A stretch of 42,267 nucleotides of DNA from a virus. Below, piece by piece: positions 27,501-36,728 of this stretch. The notes under the pieces were generated by a model. It ran no database searches, had not been told where the DNA came from, and saw nothing but the letters and a program-made list of their open reading frames with translations. Every line of letters starts with the position of its first letter. Within the stretch, counting starts at the first letter, position 1. A program made the translations under genes and the position numbers. The DNA lies in IMG/VR virus record IMGVR_UViG_3300033273_000608, positions 1 to 42,267 of that record; one strand, written 5' to 3'.

Positions 27501-30500
27501 AATGCATTCTCTGCTGTAGATGCAAGTTTGATCTTGTTATCGTCAACCTTGATAGCAAATACAGTTCCAGGAACTTTATCAGTAGTTCCGATACCAACAA
27601 ATGATGTTGATGAAATGCCAATCGCCTGTGTACTTGCAGCACCAGCATGAACATAAGTAAGTTGCTCACCAGTAACGAAGAAGTGATCAGGTAGTCTGAT
27701 GGTATTATCAGAAACGCTAACAATGTCAGAGTCATCACCTTCAAAGTATCTCTCAAAGATTGGTCTACCTCTGTGCTTGAGTTCAAACGCTCTCTTAATA
27801 TCAATATCAGTTCCTTGATATTGAGAGAATGTCGTTTCAATGGTGCCGTTTGTAAAGTTAACTTCAGATCTATCATCATCAGCATGTCTCAAAGCAACCA
27901 TGAATACTTTTGCTTGTGCTTGGACATCTGCAGGTGGAGTGTAAACGAGTTCAACAGTTGCTGCTACGCCGACTGCTGCACCAGTGATTCTGGTTCCAAT
28001 AGTACCAATACCAGATGTTGTTTCAATGATTCCAAACTCAGTATCATAAGTATCACCCGATCCATCATCAGAAATATAATCATCAACAACCAACACTTCT
28101 GAAAGCGCATATTGGTTGTTGGTGATGTCTGTCAACTGAACGATAAAGTGGGCAACGTCATACTCATTATCATATGAACCAATCACGTTCTGAATAGGTG
28201 AATCGGAAGATGCGATGCTAGTATTTCTCCCCTCAAGTCTTGCGTGATTCAGGTCCAGAGTTCCAATGCCTGTAGTGTCACTATTGCCAACACCAATGAC
28301 CATCGCATTTACAACACCAGTGGTTCCGACACCTGTGGTTGCAGGAATGTAATCAACCTTGAGAAGACTGCTCTCAAGATAAGCATGATAAGTGCCATAT
28401 CCAGCGTATGCATGTGCACCTGCACTCGTGGTCAGTTCACCATATTGAAGAACAGATACATTTGTTCCATCATGTACAATATTAAGATTATCATAAGCAA
28501 ACTCATTATTGTTAATGTCTGGTGTGACTTCAACCATCAACTTGATGGAACTATATGTGCTAGCAATGCTCACAACATTAGATGTTGATCCAGCACTCAG
28601 TGCTACACTCTTAGTATCAATCAAGACAGGACCAATGCCTGTTGTTCCGACTCCGAGAAGATTGTCATCTAAGTTGTAAGAAAGTGTGGTGACATCATAG
28701 TTGTTGACAGAGGACTTGGTTGGGAAGAACTGAAGTTCTCCATTACCACCGGAAATTCTAAAGTCAAATGATCCCTGATCATACACTGTCTCAACACGAC
28801 CATATTGGTTCATATAACCAAAAGAACGGTCGTGAATCAAGTCAACAATCATCAGTTGCCTTTGACCCACGAAGCGTCTGTCTTTAACGTAAGTAATATA
28901 TTTCTGCGCTCTTACATCATCTAAGTCGAATGTATTAGCAATGCTGAAGGCAGTTGGTCTTGGGTTGCTATTAAACGAACTACTTACATCATCGATTGAA
29001 AGAACTCTGTTTCCGACCGACTCGAAGAAATCTGTAAGAACTCTGCTGGAGAATGTGATTTGATCAGAAACAATATTTGTTTGAGACTTAGAGTTCTCCT
29101 TGACAAGATCAAAGTCGTTGACGCAGTTAAGATCAATGAAACTTTCAAGTTGATAAACAGTATCAACGGAGGTCAGGTCAGTTGCAACTCCAACAACCAT
29201 CGCATTTTGATTACCCTCTGGCAGAGCAGACTCCATTTGATAATCGGAGAATCTTCTAAATCCAAGTGTATGGTTGAGTGATCCAACAGAATCATTCCAA
29301 GTATCATAATCAACTCTTGATCTCAAAGAATAAGAGAAGTTCTGATAATAGAAACTATCCTGAACACGCTGCAAGTTATCATTCAAGAAACCAGAGTTGG
29401 TTTGGTTTCCTTGAGTTACCTTAGAGAGGGTATCAGTGTTAAGAGAGGAATCAAAATAAGTGATCGATGAAGCTACACCATGTGCATTGGAGGATTGTCC
29501 AATGATAATATCGTTGACATCAAAGTCATCATTTGTAGAGATTGAGAGAAGATTCGTTTTTGTATCAAATCCTTGAACGACTCCAGTCTTTGTTCCAGTC
29601 TTAACAGTCTCACCTTTAGCATAGTAGTTGGGTCTCAAAGTAGATGTGAAGATTGGGAAGAACTTTTCAGGGATTATTCTACCGATTGAGTTAGAAGAAT
29701 CAAAGTCACCCACAATCTCTCCACTCTTTACCATTCCAGAGATGTTGAAAGAAACTGTTCCAATACCACCGTAGTTTGGAGTTACGGTCTTGATAGTAAA
29801 CAAATCATAATCATAGTTTTCAGAGTTAAATCCTTTTCCAGTTGATCCAACACCGACGCTAGTTCCTTCAACCATCACCTTATCGCCAACAGTGAATGGG
29901 AAGGAGTCAGCAGTGCTAAATCCAACAGCCATGGTCACGGTTACATCTTCGGTGGTGGTATTGTATGCGATAGTGCTAATACCCACGCCGTTGGTGTTTT
30001 CAATGGGAAGTATTCTTGGTTCAGTGTTGTTAATACCAAAAGTGTTCTTCAGGATTGAAACCTGGTTATCACCAAGACTATACTTAAGATCAACATCTGA
30101 GAGTCTTGCATTTGTTTTACCGTCAAATACAATCAGTCTTGGTGCCTTTACATATCCTCTACCAACGGATGAGATCGCTACAGACTCAAACCCAGTCTGG
30201 GATTCAATCTGAACAATCTGTGGAAGTGATGTCGATGGTCTTACGGTTTTATCTACTTGAAAGTTAAATCCAATATCTTGAATACGAATCTTCTTAATGG
30301 ATCCAATAGTATCGGAAGATACTGTCAATATGGCACCTGTTCCGATACCAGATGTTACGGTAGAGAAACCAGGCAATGAATAATAGTTCTTACCAGGATT
30401 TTCGATTGATACTCTTGAGATTGGTCCGGTTGTATGAGTACAATCAGTCTCATATGACAGTTTTGAAGTAGAAGAAATGTAAGAACTCTTCTCTGGTTTT

Positions 30501-33500
30501 ACTGCAAGAGTATATGTAAATGAGTTAGTCGTAGCAGTCCCGATTGGGAAGATGCCATTGTAGGCACTAAACTCTACATCAATCTCATTATTAAGGAGAA
30601 CGTCAGAATCAGTGATTATTTCTTGCTTTTCAGTCGGAAGATCACTCTCATAAACCGGATCAAGTTTGTAGTACAACTCATTTGGAGTGTCCTTAGTGAT
30701 ACTCAGGGTAACCTTAGCATCTGTGGTAATACCAACCGTTCCAGTTCTTACAACATTGAATACTGAACTCTCTTGGTTCTTATCATAGAGTTGTGAGAAT
30801 GTTTTATCACGATAGAAATTAAGTTCAAATGCAGCATAAGAAGATGCTTGTTTCGTATATGACAAAGATGAATCAGATACATCAAACTCAACTGTGGAGT
30901 CTCTATAAACCTTCAATGGTGGATTGATACGTGAAATGGTTCCTGCTGCAGTGCTAGCAACACCAACTACTGATGGTTTGAGTTTAGTTGTCTCATAATA
31001 AGTGTTTGTCAGTTTGAAGTTATTATCATCTACCCTGTAAACATAGTAAATCTTATTGTCATCTAATCCCTCAGCTGGAGTGGAGGAAGTGTGGATGACT
31101 TTATCACCACTTACAAATCCGTGATTTGTAATCGTAAATGTATTTGTTGATGTATTAACACCAGTTGCAACAAAAGATTTTGGATCAATAACAAGTCTTC
31201 TGTTAAAATCATTATAAGATACACTAAACGATGTAGTAAGTGATGGATTAACATCCATGTATACTACATGATTGCCTTGAATACCATGTGTCTCTGCAAC
31301 TGATACTGTTACGAGGTTTCGAGAAATATCACCAGTAATGACTGTGTGATTGGTTTTCAGGCTATGATATACTCCTGTTCCAATACCACTGAAGAATAAA
31401 GTTCTGGAATCACGGACTGTGCTACCAATTCCAACGAATACACCCGTTGTTCCCAAACCAACCTTCACAGTTGAAAGTCCAATCAGAGAATCTGAAATCT
31501 TAGCGACAAACAAATCAGTTTGATCTGCTAAAGTTGTACCAGCTCCAGCACCAGTTTCAAACGATATGATTCCACTACCATTACCTGGCGAATAAGTTAC
31601 TCTATCGCCAGTTTCAAGTTCATGATTTGGAATGTAAAGTGCCTTTGTCTGAATAAAGATTTCAGTGATCCCAGTACCTGGATTTGAGAAAGAAATAGTT
31701 GTTCCAATGCCAACACCAGCAGTTGTGCCTAATCCAACAGTTTCAGATGGATTGAAATATATTTGCTTGTTTCTTCTAAACTTGTAATCAGTATTAAATC
31801 CAATATTTGCAGTAAGTTTCTTAGGAACTTCGTAAAGTTTAGTAGTTACTGTGTGTGCAGAACTTACAGTTCCATCAACTGCTCTAATTACTCTGATTCT
31901 TGAGAGTCTCTTATCAACATTAAGAACTTGAACTCTCTCAGTCCCAATACCTAAAAGGTCATTTTCTTTAATCGCAGGATAATCAATATTACCAGTAACG
32001 TTAAAGAAGGTAACAATACCCGTTACACCTACCGTTCCGATTCCAGAGGATGTAGTTCCAACTCCACTGAGAGCAAGAACATTTGACGAAATGCCAACTT
32101 TATATGCACCTTCAATCTCTGATGAAGTGGTTGATAATCCAGAGATTACTAATGTCTCACTATTATTGAAATTGTGAGGGTTATTGGAGAAAATAACATA
32201 TTCACCCTTTTTACTAGACGGAGTTATTTCAACACTAGTAACTGTACTTGTAGCGACACTTACACTAGTAACAGATCTACCTGCAAGGTGAGATACTTTT
32301 CCAATAAATCCTTCGCCACCAGTGCCAGTATTATCTAATACAACATCGTCATTTACTCGATAGTTGTTACCTCCTGTAGAGATGCCAATACTCTTTACTG
32401 TCCCTGGAGAAGACGCAGTGATATCGATCTTCTGTTTCAACTCATTCGGGATAGGCAAATAACTATAGTTTACATCATCACCGATTAAGTTGTACGGATC
32501 AGTATTTCTAAGATAATCAGTTTGATTTAAATCAAAGGAATCTTGATTAGAACTTGCTTCAAAGTTAAACTTATTAGGAACTGCTTTAAAGTTGTCTCCA
32601 ATCAAATACGGGAATACAGGTCTCTTAAAGTTCAAGAAAGGACCAGCAGAGTCAACTGTTGTTGTATTAACGGTTGCAAAGTATGCATATGTTCCTTTAG
32701 GGAACTCTGGTGTAACGCAGAATCTACCGTTATTAACATCAAGAACAGTTTCATCTGACAACTCACTATGAGTGTAATCCTCGATGAAGAAACCCTCTGG
32801 GAAAAGTGAGGTTGGTGGTCTGTTACTTTGTAAGTTGAGTTTATATCCCGACTTCATCTGGGCAACAACACCACCCGATTTAGTCACGTATCCATATGGA
32901 CCATAAATCGGATATCCATCATATGCCCATCCAATAATTGGAGAGTGGTCAGAAGATGCAACCTCAACGTTATTAGCAATCTTAAGATCAGCATCTCCGT
33001 AAAGAACATTGCCTGCCTGGTCAACGGAGTTAAGTTCTTTTCTTAAACTTCTTGGAGCATACAATGCAGAATACTGAAGACCATAATCATTGTTTGTTCC
33101 AAGAGAAATAAATCCATCATCATTTGTAAAACTTTCAAAGTTTTTCTCAAAGTTATTGACTCTCCAGTTTTGAACATTTGCTGAGAAATCAACTCCTGAT
33201 CCTGGGAAAGTGATACTGATTTCTGTATTGTCTTTTGAATATCCAACTCCACCCTTTACAACTGTGATTGACGAAATAGTGCCGTTACTTAATACGGGTG
33301 TAAGAACTGCGCCAAAACCATCACCAGAAATGTCAATGTCCGGTGGTGAGTTGTAGTTACTTCCAGCGTTCAGTACAATAACACTTTCAATAACACCATT
33401 GTTGATTACTGCTTCAGCTTGTGCATTTTCTCCAGAGAGAAGTTTGATGTTTGGATTTCTATCAAAGTTAAGAATTTCAGAGGATCCATATCCAACACCG

Positions 33501-36500
33501 TTATTTGAAAGGTGAACTGACTGGATTTCTCCTCTAAAAATAGGTTGAACTTCTGCTTCAAAAGTTTCTGTACCGATTGAAGATATTCCAATCTTTCCTT
33601 CAATAGTAACAGAAATGTCTTGATAGTTGAATGAGTGTGTTCCAACTCCAACTGTGGACAGATCGATATATTGATTTGTTCTGTAGAAAAAGTCTTTTTC
33701 AGTTGTGCCAGTGCCAATATTGATTAGTCTAAAGTTGTTATTATCTACTTTAGAAATATAATATTCTGTACCACTTGTTAATCCACCAATAGCGGTTCCA
33801 TCCGCAGTATATTTTACGATTTCACCAGACTCATAATCATGATTAGAAATAGTTACTGTGTCACGAGATGTGTTGATTCCAGTTGTCGTAGTGGTTCTTT
33901 GCTTGTTTTCGTATCCTGAACCGGAGTCAGTTACTGTGATACTCTCGATAGAGAGTTTTTGGTTATATGATCTTATCTTGTGCTTTCCTAATCCAAACGA
34001 TGTAAAAGTAATCGTGTTAATGCCTGAGATAGCATCATTCTCTGTATTATGTAAGGTGAATGAAGTATTGCTTACTGAAGATACAAAATATGATCCATCA
34101 GTTGTAATACCACCGATTGCTTGCTGTCCATCGGGGTTGTAAATTATTCTCTCTGCATTTCTAAACTTATGATAAGTAGATATTCCAATAACTGAAGTAG
34201 AGAGAGTAACTTCACCCGCTTCGATCTGTGAGTTGAATGTGACTTCATGGTAGTCACTTCTCATGTTTACAGAGGCTTGTGCTCCCGAACCATTACCACC
34301 AGTAATCCTGACTGTCGGAGTTGTTTCATAATCAAATCCTGGATCAATGATTCTAATCTCCTCAAGAGAACCAGAAACCGCAACATAACCAGTTGCACCT
34401 GTACCAACAGTATCTGAAATGTTGAGAACAGGGGGATTGACTACATCATAGTTTGATCCAGGAGATACAACTTCAACTTCATTCAGTTTTCCGTAAATGA
34501 CTCTATCACTTGACTTATAGTTTCTGACTTCAACACCATTTACAAGGACACCTGTGAATCCTGGTTCTGTAGGATGAAGACTGCCATCTTCGTTAGGAAG
34601 AGAGACCTCTCTTAAGATTTTTTGAGATTCAAGAGTTCTAAATCTGAAATCATAAGGTTGCACCTTGTTGTCCGTAACGGAAGTTGAATCAATGGTTACA
34701 AAAGTAGAGTTAAAAATGTCAGTTCTGCTCTTTGCGAACTGAACAGTGGTTGAACTGATTCTCTTTATGAAATACAGACCCTCAGCGAATAAAGAGGAAC
34801 TAACAACGTCTCTTTCATCGACTTCACCACTCTCATTAATAAACTTCTCTGTGGTTTTTTGTGGAGTATAGTAAACAGCATCTCCAGTATAGAAACCATG
34901 ATCTGATGTTGATGTGATCTGATACTCAGTGCCTGAAAAAGTTCCAGAGAATGTTATAGTTCTGTCTGTGGTATCAATAGGTTGAACATTGTAAAAAGGA
35001 ATAGATGGCGACGCTACCAGTAACTTTTGAGGTCTCTTTCTTGAATCTGACTCATTTACATAAACATTCTGAACATTTGCTGAGATATTGAGAACTGATG
35101 GAAAAACACTTGATGAAGCCCTTACAATCTTTCTTTTTATCGTATATGAATCAGTCTCAAAAAGTTGTCCTTGACCACGAACTCTAAATCCTGTCGCAGA
35201 GTTTACAGAGATAATCGTGCCAGTTTTTTCCGCTCCATCTCCACCAGTGATTCCGATAGTATCACCAACAACCAAATAATGCTCACTTGACAAAGTGATA
35301 TCATAAGTTTGGTCAGAAACATCAATCAAACTGAGAGACTTGACTCTATATGTTGAGGCAACATTAAACAACCAGTTTTTCGATGCATAGTCTCTTGATT
35401 TTGCGCCGAGTGACTTTAAAAGAATATCATCACCCTTTGAATAGTATTTTGTTCTAGAATCAATGATTAAGTTATTGAGAACCGAGTTGATTCTTACTCG
35501 AATTGTTTCGCCGGGATTTTTAAATGATGATCCGTAAGCATAAGTATTGATTCCAACGCTTGAAGCATCAGAAATTGTTTTTGTAATGTTTGAACATCCA
35601 AAAAACTGATTAAGTGATTTTGAAGTGAAAGACACCACACCTGTGGTATTATCAGTATATTTTACATACAGTTCTCCACCTGTAGGAAAACCAACTGTAG
35701 AGTCTACATCAAATACGGTGGCACCAGAGGCAACTTGACCGATTACTTGAGTTTTTGGATGGATGGAAAATGATCCATACAAAGCACCATCAACACCAAT
35801 GTCTCTTGCATATCCAGAGTCAATACTTAACTTATAAAAAGTATTCCCCGTCCCTACATTAACCTTCTCTACAGCGGTTATAGGGGCGTATGCTCTTGTA
35901 AATAAGTCTTTATAGGTATTCTGATTCAGAACTGAATCGAGGAGGTGTGTAGGGTCTCCTAGGACAGGCTCAACGACCAGATCGTTAGTTACTCGATAGT
36001 CTGCGTTAGATGGTGTAAAAAGAAAATCCCTAGGTTTGACGATTCTTACTTCTTCATTGTAAAGTGCTTTGAAAAGAATCTCAAAAGATCTATCTGTGCC
36101 TTTACTCCTGTAAAAATCTTTCGATTGTTTAATAAATGTATTTTGATTTAATCCAGCGGTTAACTCTCTACTTGTCAGTCCTGGAGTGAGTTGTTTTTTG
36201 AGTTTGGTAAGAAACTCATTCAGAAAAAGAATAGAAAGGTTTTCAATAGTTGCACCTTCTTCATGCGTTTCTCTAAGAGATGAAGAAAATACTAACTGCT
36301 CAGGATTATTTTCTGTTTTATATGATGTAATACCACTAAATCCTCTAACACAACCCGTAAAAGAGGAAGATGTTTTGCCCGTATAGGTAATGATTTCATC
36401 GTTTATTTTTAAAATACCATAAGTGTCTGGAAATCCAACAGTCCCTGTTGGAGATTTTGTCAAATCAACACTTATCGTTGTATCATTATAATCGACATCA

Positions 36501-36712
36501 GATCCTAAAATGACAGAATCAACGAGATTGGTATTTTCATTAAGTTTGATATACTTGTCAAGATTTTGAATCAGATCAACAGGTCCACCCTGGTACTCTT
36601 GTCCAATATAATATTGCTTTAAAAAATCTACAAGAAGTGGAAAATCTTCCCTTACATACGCAGGAACCTGGTTCTGGACTACGTTGCTGAAAAGTACTCT
36701 TTGTTCTGCCAT
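24581..36712 (-). CDS. Giant baseplate-associated protein with YHYH-type domain
   Basis: A 4043-aa protein in the slot of T4 gp7, between gp6 and gp8. Residues 1-230 are a distinct helical/beta head (MAEQRVLFSNVVQNQ, REDFPLLVDFLKQYYIGQEY, FYRSKGTDRSFEILFKALY) that is probably the baseplate-anchoring part. Near residue 1262, IIGWAYDGYPIYGPYGYV matches the YHYH-type domain. About twelve GxGY modules lie in groups near residues 749-789, 1113-1155, 2107-2181, 3348-3484 and 3788-3831. Much of the rest consists of VGIGTT/GVGTT-rich beta repeats. No frameshift is seen across 12.1 kb. I see no sequence similarity to T4 gp7 (1032 aa), so equivalence is positional only. Confidence 0.85.
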   Translation of the reverse strand: MAEQRVLFSNVVQNQVPAYVREDFPLLVDFLKQYYIGQEYQGGPVDLIQNLDKYIKLNENTNLVDSVILGSDVDYNDTTISVDLTKSPTGTVGFPDTYGILKINDEIITYTGKTSSSFTGCVRGFSGITSYKTENNPEQLVFSSSLRETHEEGATIENLSILFLNEFLTKLKKQLTPGLTSRELTAGLNQNTFIKQSKDFYRSKGTDRSFEILFKALYNEEVRIVKPRDFLFTPSNADYRVTNDLVVEPVLGDPTHLLDSVLNQNTYKDLFTRAYAPITAVEKVNVGTGNTFYKLSIDSGYARDIGVDGALYGSFSIHPKTQVIGQVASGATVFDVDSTVGFPTGGELYVKYTDNTTGVVSFTSKSLNQFFGCSNITKTISDASSVGINTYAYGSSFKNPGETIRVRINSVLNNLIIDSRTKYYSKGDDILLKSLGAKSRDYASKNWLFNVASTYRVKSLSLIDVSDQTYDITLSSEHYLVVGDTIGITGGDGAEKTGTIISVNSATGFRVRGQGQLFETDSYTIKRKIVRASSSVFPSVLNISANVQNVYVNESDSRKRPQKLLVASPSIPFYNVQPIDTTDRTITFSGTFSGTEYQITSTSDHGFYTGDAVYYTPQKTTEKFINESGEVDERDVVSSSLFAEGLYFIKRISSTTVQFAKSRTDIFNSTFVTIDSTSVTDNKVQPYDFRFRTLESQKILREVSLPNEDGSLHPTEPGFTGVLVNGVEVRNYKSSDRVIYGKLNEVEVVSPGSNYDVVNPPVLNISDTVGTGATGYVAVSGSLEEIRIIDPGFDYETTPTVRITGGNGSGAQASVNMRSDYHEVTFNSQIEAGEVTLSTSVIGISTYHKFRNAERIIYNPDGQQAIGGITTDGSYFVSSVSNTSFTLHNTENDAISGINTITFTSFGLGKHKIRSYNQKLSIESITVTDSGSGYENKQRTTTTTGINTSRDTVTISNHDYESGEIVKYTADGTAIGGLTSGTEYYISKVDNNNFRLINIGTGTTEKDFFYRTNQYIDLSTVGVGTHSFNYQDISVTIEGKIGISSIGTETFEAEVQPIFRGEIQSVHLSNNGVGYGSSEILNFDRNPNIKLLSGENAQAEAVINNGVIESVIVLNAGSNYNSPPDIDISGDGFGAVLTPVLSNGTISSITVVKGGVGYSKDNTEISITFPGSGVDFSANVQNWRVNNFEKNFESFTNDDGFISLGTNNDYGLQYSALYAPRSLRKELNSVDQAGNVLYGDADLKIANNVEVASSDHSPIIGWAYDGYPIYGPYGYVTKSGGVVAQMKSGYKLNLQSNRPPTSLFPEGFFIEDYTHSELSDETVLDVNNGRFCVTPEFPKGTYAYFATVNTTTVDSAGPFLNFKRPVFPYLIGDNFKAVPNKFNFEASSNQDSFDLNQTDYLRNTDPYNLIGDDVNYSYLPIPNELKQKIDITASSPGTVKSIGISTGGNNYRVNDDVVLDNTGTGGEGFIGKVSHLAGRSVTSVSVATSTVTSVEITPSSKKGEYVIFSNNPHNFNNSETLVISGLSTTSSEIEGAYKVGISSNVLALSGVGTTSSGIGTVGVTGIVTFFNVTGNIDYPAIKENDLLGIGTERVQVLNVDKRLSRIRVIRAVDGTVSSAHTVTTKLYEVPKKLTANIGFNTDYKFRRNKQIYFNPSETVGLGTTAGVGIGTTISFSNPGTGITEIFIQTKALYIPNHELETGDRVTYSPGNGSGIISFETGAGAGTTLADQTDLFVAKISDSLIGLSTVKVGLGTTGVFVGIGSTVRDSRTLFFSGIGTGVYHSLKTNHTVITGDISRNLVTVSVAETHGIQGNHVVYMDVNPSLTTSFSVSYNDFNRRLVIDPKSFVATGVNTSTNTFTITNHGFVSGDKVIHTSSTPAEGLDDNKIYYVYRVDDNNFKLTNTYYETTKLKPSVVGVASTAAGTISRINPPLKVYRDSTVEFDVSDSSLSYTKQASSYAAFELNFYRDKTFSQLYDKNQESSVFNVVRTGTVGITTDAKVTLSITKDTPNELYYKLDPVYESDLPTEKQEIITDSDVLLNNEIDVEFSAYNGIFPIGTATTNSFTYTLAVKPEKSSYISSTSKLSYETDCTHTTGPISRVSIENPGKNYYSLPGFSTVTSGIGTGAILTVSSDTIGSIKKIRIQDIGFNFQVDKTVRPSTSLPQIVQIESQTGFESVAISSVGRGYVKAPRLIVFDGKTNARLSDVDLKYSLGDNQVSILKNTFGINNTEPRILPIENTNGVGISTIAYNTTTEDVTVTMAVGFSTADSFPFTVGDKVMVEGTSVGVGSTGKGFNSENYDYDLFTIKTVTPNYGGIGTVSFNISGMVKSGEIVGDFDSSNSIGRIIPEKFFPIFTSTLRPNYYAKGETVKTGTKTGVVQGFDTKTNLLSISTNDDFDVNDIIIGQSSNAHGVASSITYFDSSLNTDTLSKVTQGNQTNSGFLNDNLQRVQDSFYYQNFSYSLRSRVDYDTWNDSVGSLNHTLGFRRFSDYQMESALPEGNQNAMVVGVATDLTSVDTVYQLESFIDLNCVNDFDLVKENSKSQTNIVSDQITFSSRVLTDFFESVGNRVLSIDDVSSSFNSNPRPTAFSIANTFDLDDVRAQKYITYVKDRRFVGQRQLMIVDLIHDRSFGYMNQYGRVETVYDQGSFDFRISGGNGELQFFPTKSSVNNYDVTTLSYNLDDNLLGVGTTGIGPVLIDTKSVALSAGSTSNVVSIASTYSSIKLMVEVTPDINNNEFAYDNLNIVHDGTNVSVLQYGELTTSAGAHAYAGYGTYHAYLESSLLKVDYIPATTGVGTTGVVNAMVIGVGNSDTTGIGTLDLNHARLEGRNTSIASSDSPIQNVIGSYDNEYDVAHFIVQLTDITNNQYALSEVLVVDDYISDDGSGDTYDTEFGIIETTSGIGTIGTRITGAAVGVAATVELVYTPPADVQAQAKVFMVALRHADDDRSEVNFTNGTIETTFSQYQGTDIDIKRAFELKHRGRPIFERYFEGDDSDIVSVSDNTIRLPDHFFVTGEQLTYVHAGAASTQAIGISSTSFVGIGTTDKVPGTVFAIKVDDNKIKLASTAENALKATPEVLDFTSVGIGTSHRFVASNQNSKGILALDNVIQSPIVATALTTHLHRTATSSDDRITVSTGINSIFGGDLLKIENEIVKVSGVGIGSTNTLSVQRQWLGTTLAGHSTDALVTKVVGNYNIVDNILNFVDPPVGQTPFGTSTNRPDERDWTGIATGSSFQGRIFLRSGIQDTSNETYYRNRVLDDISAGFNGTDRLFTLQSESSNVTGISTENAVVLINDVFQGPGATSDYTIVESSGISSIRFSGTASSVSYDVNSSNLPVGGVIVSVGMTDQGLGFQPLISAGGTATVSAAGTISAISIGNSGSGYRAGIQTVVNVGVALSSTSAPSIEFIGTAAISNGNIVSVAITNPGTGYTTSNVPYVIFDDPLSYSGIALTYSSVSSGVGSGAKMDVVVGQGSSIISFEISNTGFGYKPGEKLTVPIGGLTGIPTTSSYREMLLDVQTTFTDEFTAWSLGTLQVLDNLDNLFDGSTVAFSLRNSGSLITIRAAKGSNINVQDVLLVFINDTLQVPGEGYIFTGGSTITFTEAPKVGDKSKIIFYKGTGAVDVVFRDIIPPVKIGDTLQILADESRGQESYLDEDVRVVDQINATDLITTDPYYGPGNTADENLTRPVTLCRQTEDKIIDNIEVGKDRELYEPGIQPGAYLLKSVGIGSTTIYVDNIRPFFNSQVEDATSLTFQNKVTLVSQDTKTGAAATAIVSGLGTISSISISSGGVGYSTTPTVSIGNTAQSVGLGTTAVATASITAGVVTSITLSNAGTGYTNTNPPQVLIAPPSSNVETNSVGSYAGDNGIVVGFGTTASGSDLQIVLDLHVPAGSFMRDASLTGTAVTISGISTNDYFMVYNSNVGLATTSITSKDNGGSTIGIGSEYIDNVYQVASVSTVESNITGIGTTHIRRVQATVVGLGTTTGGIYTTSNYMGDYSWGRIDLTGRAQSYTYNFYGKDGTGGISTSGLVRRTNPLKFTNYIV

Positions 36713-36728
36713 TTTATGATTTTACTTC

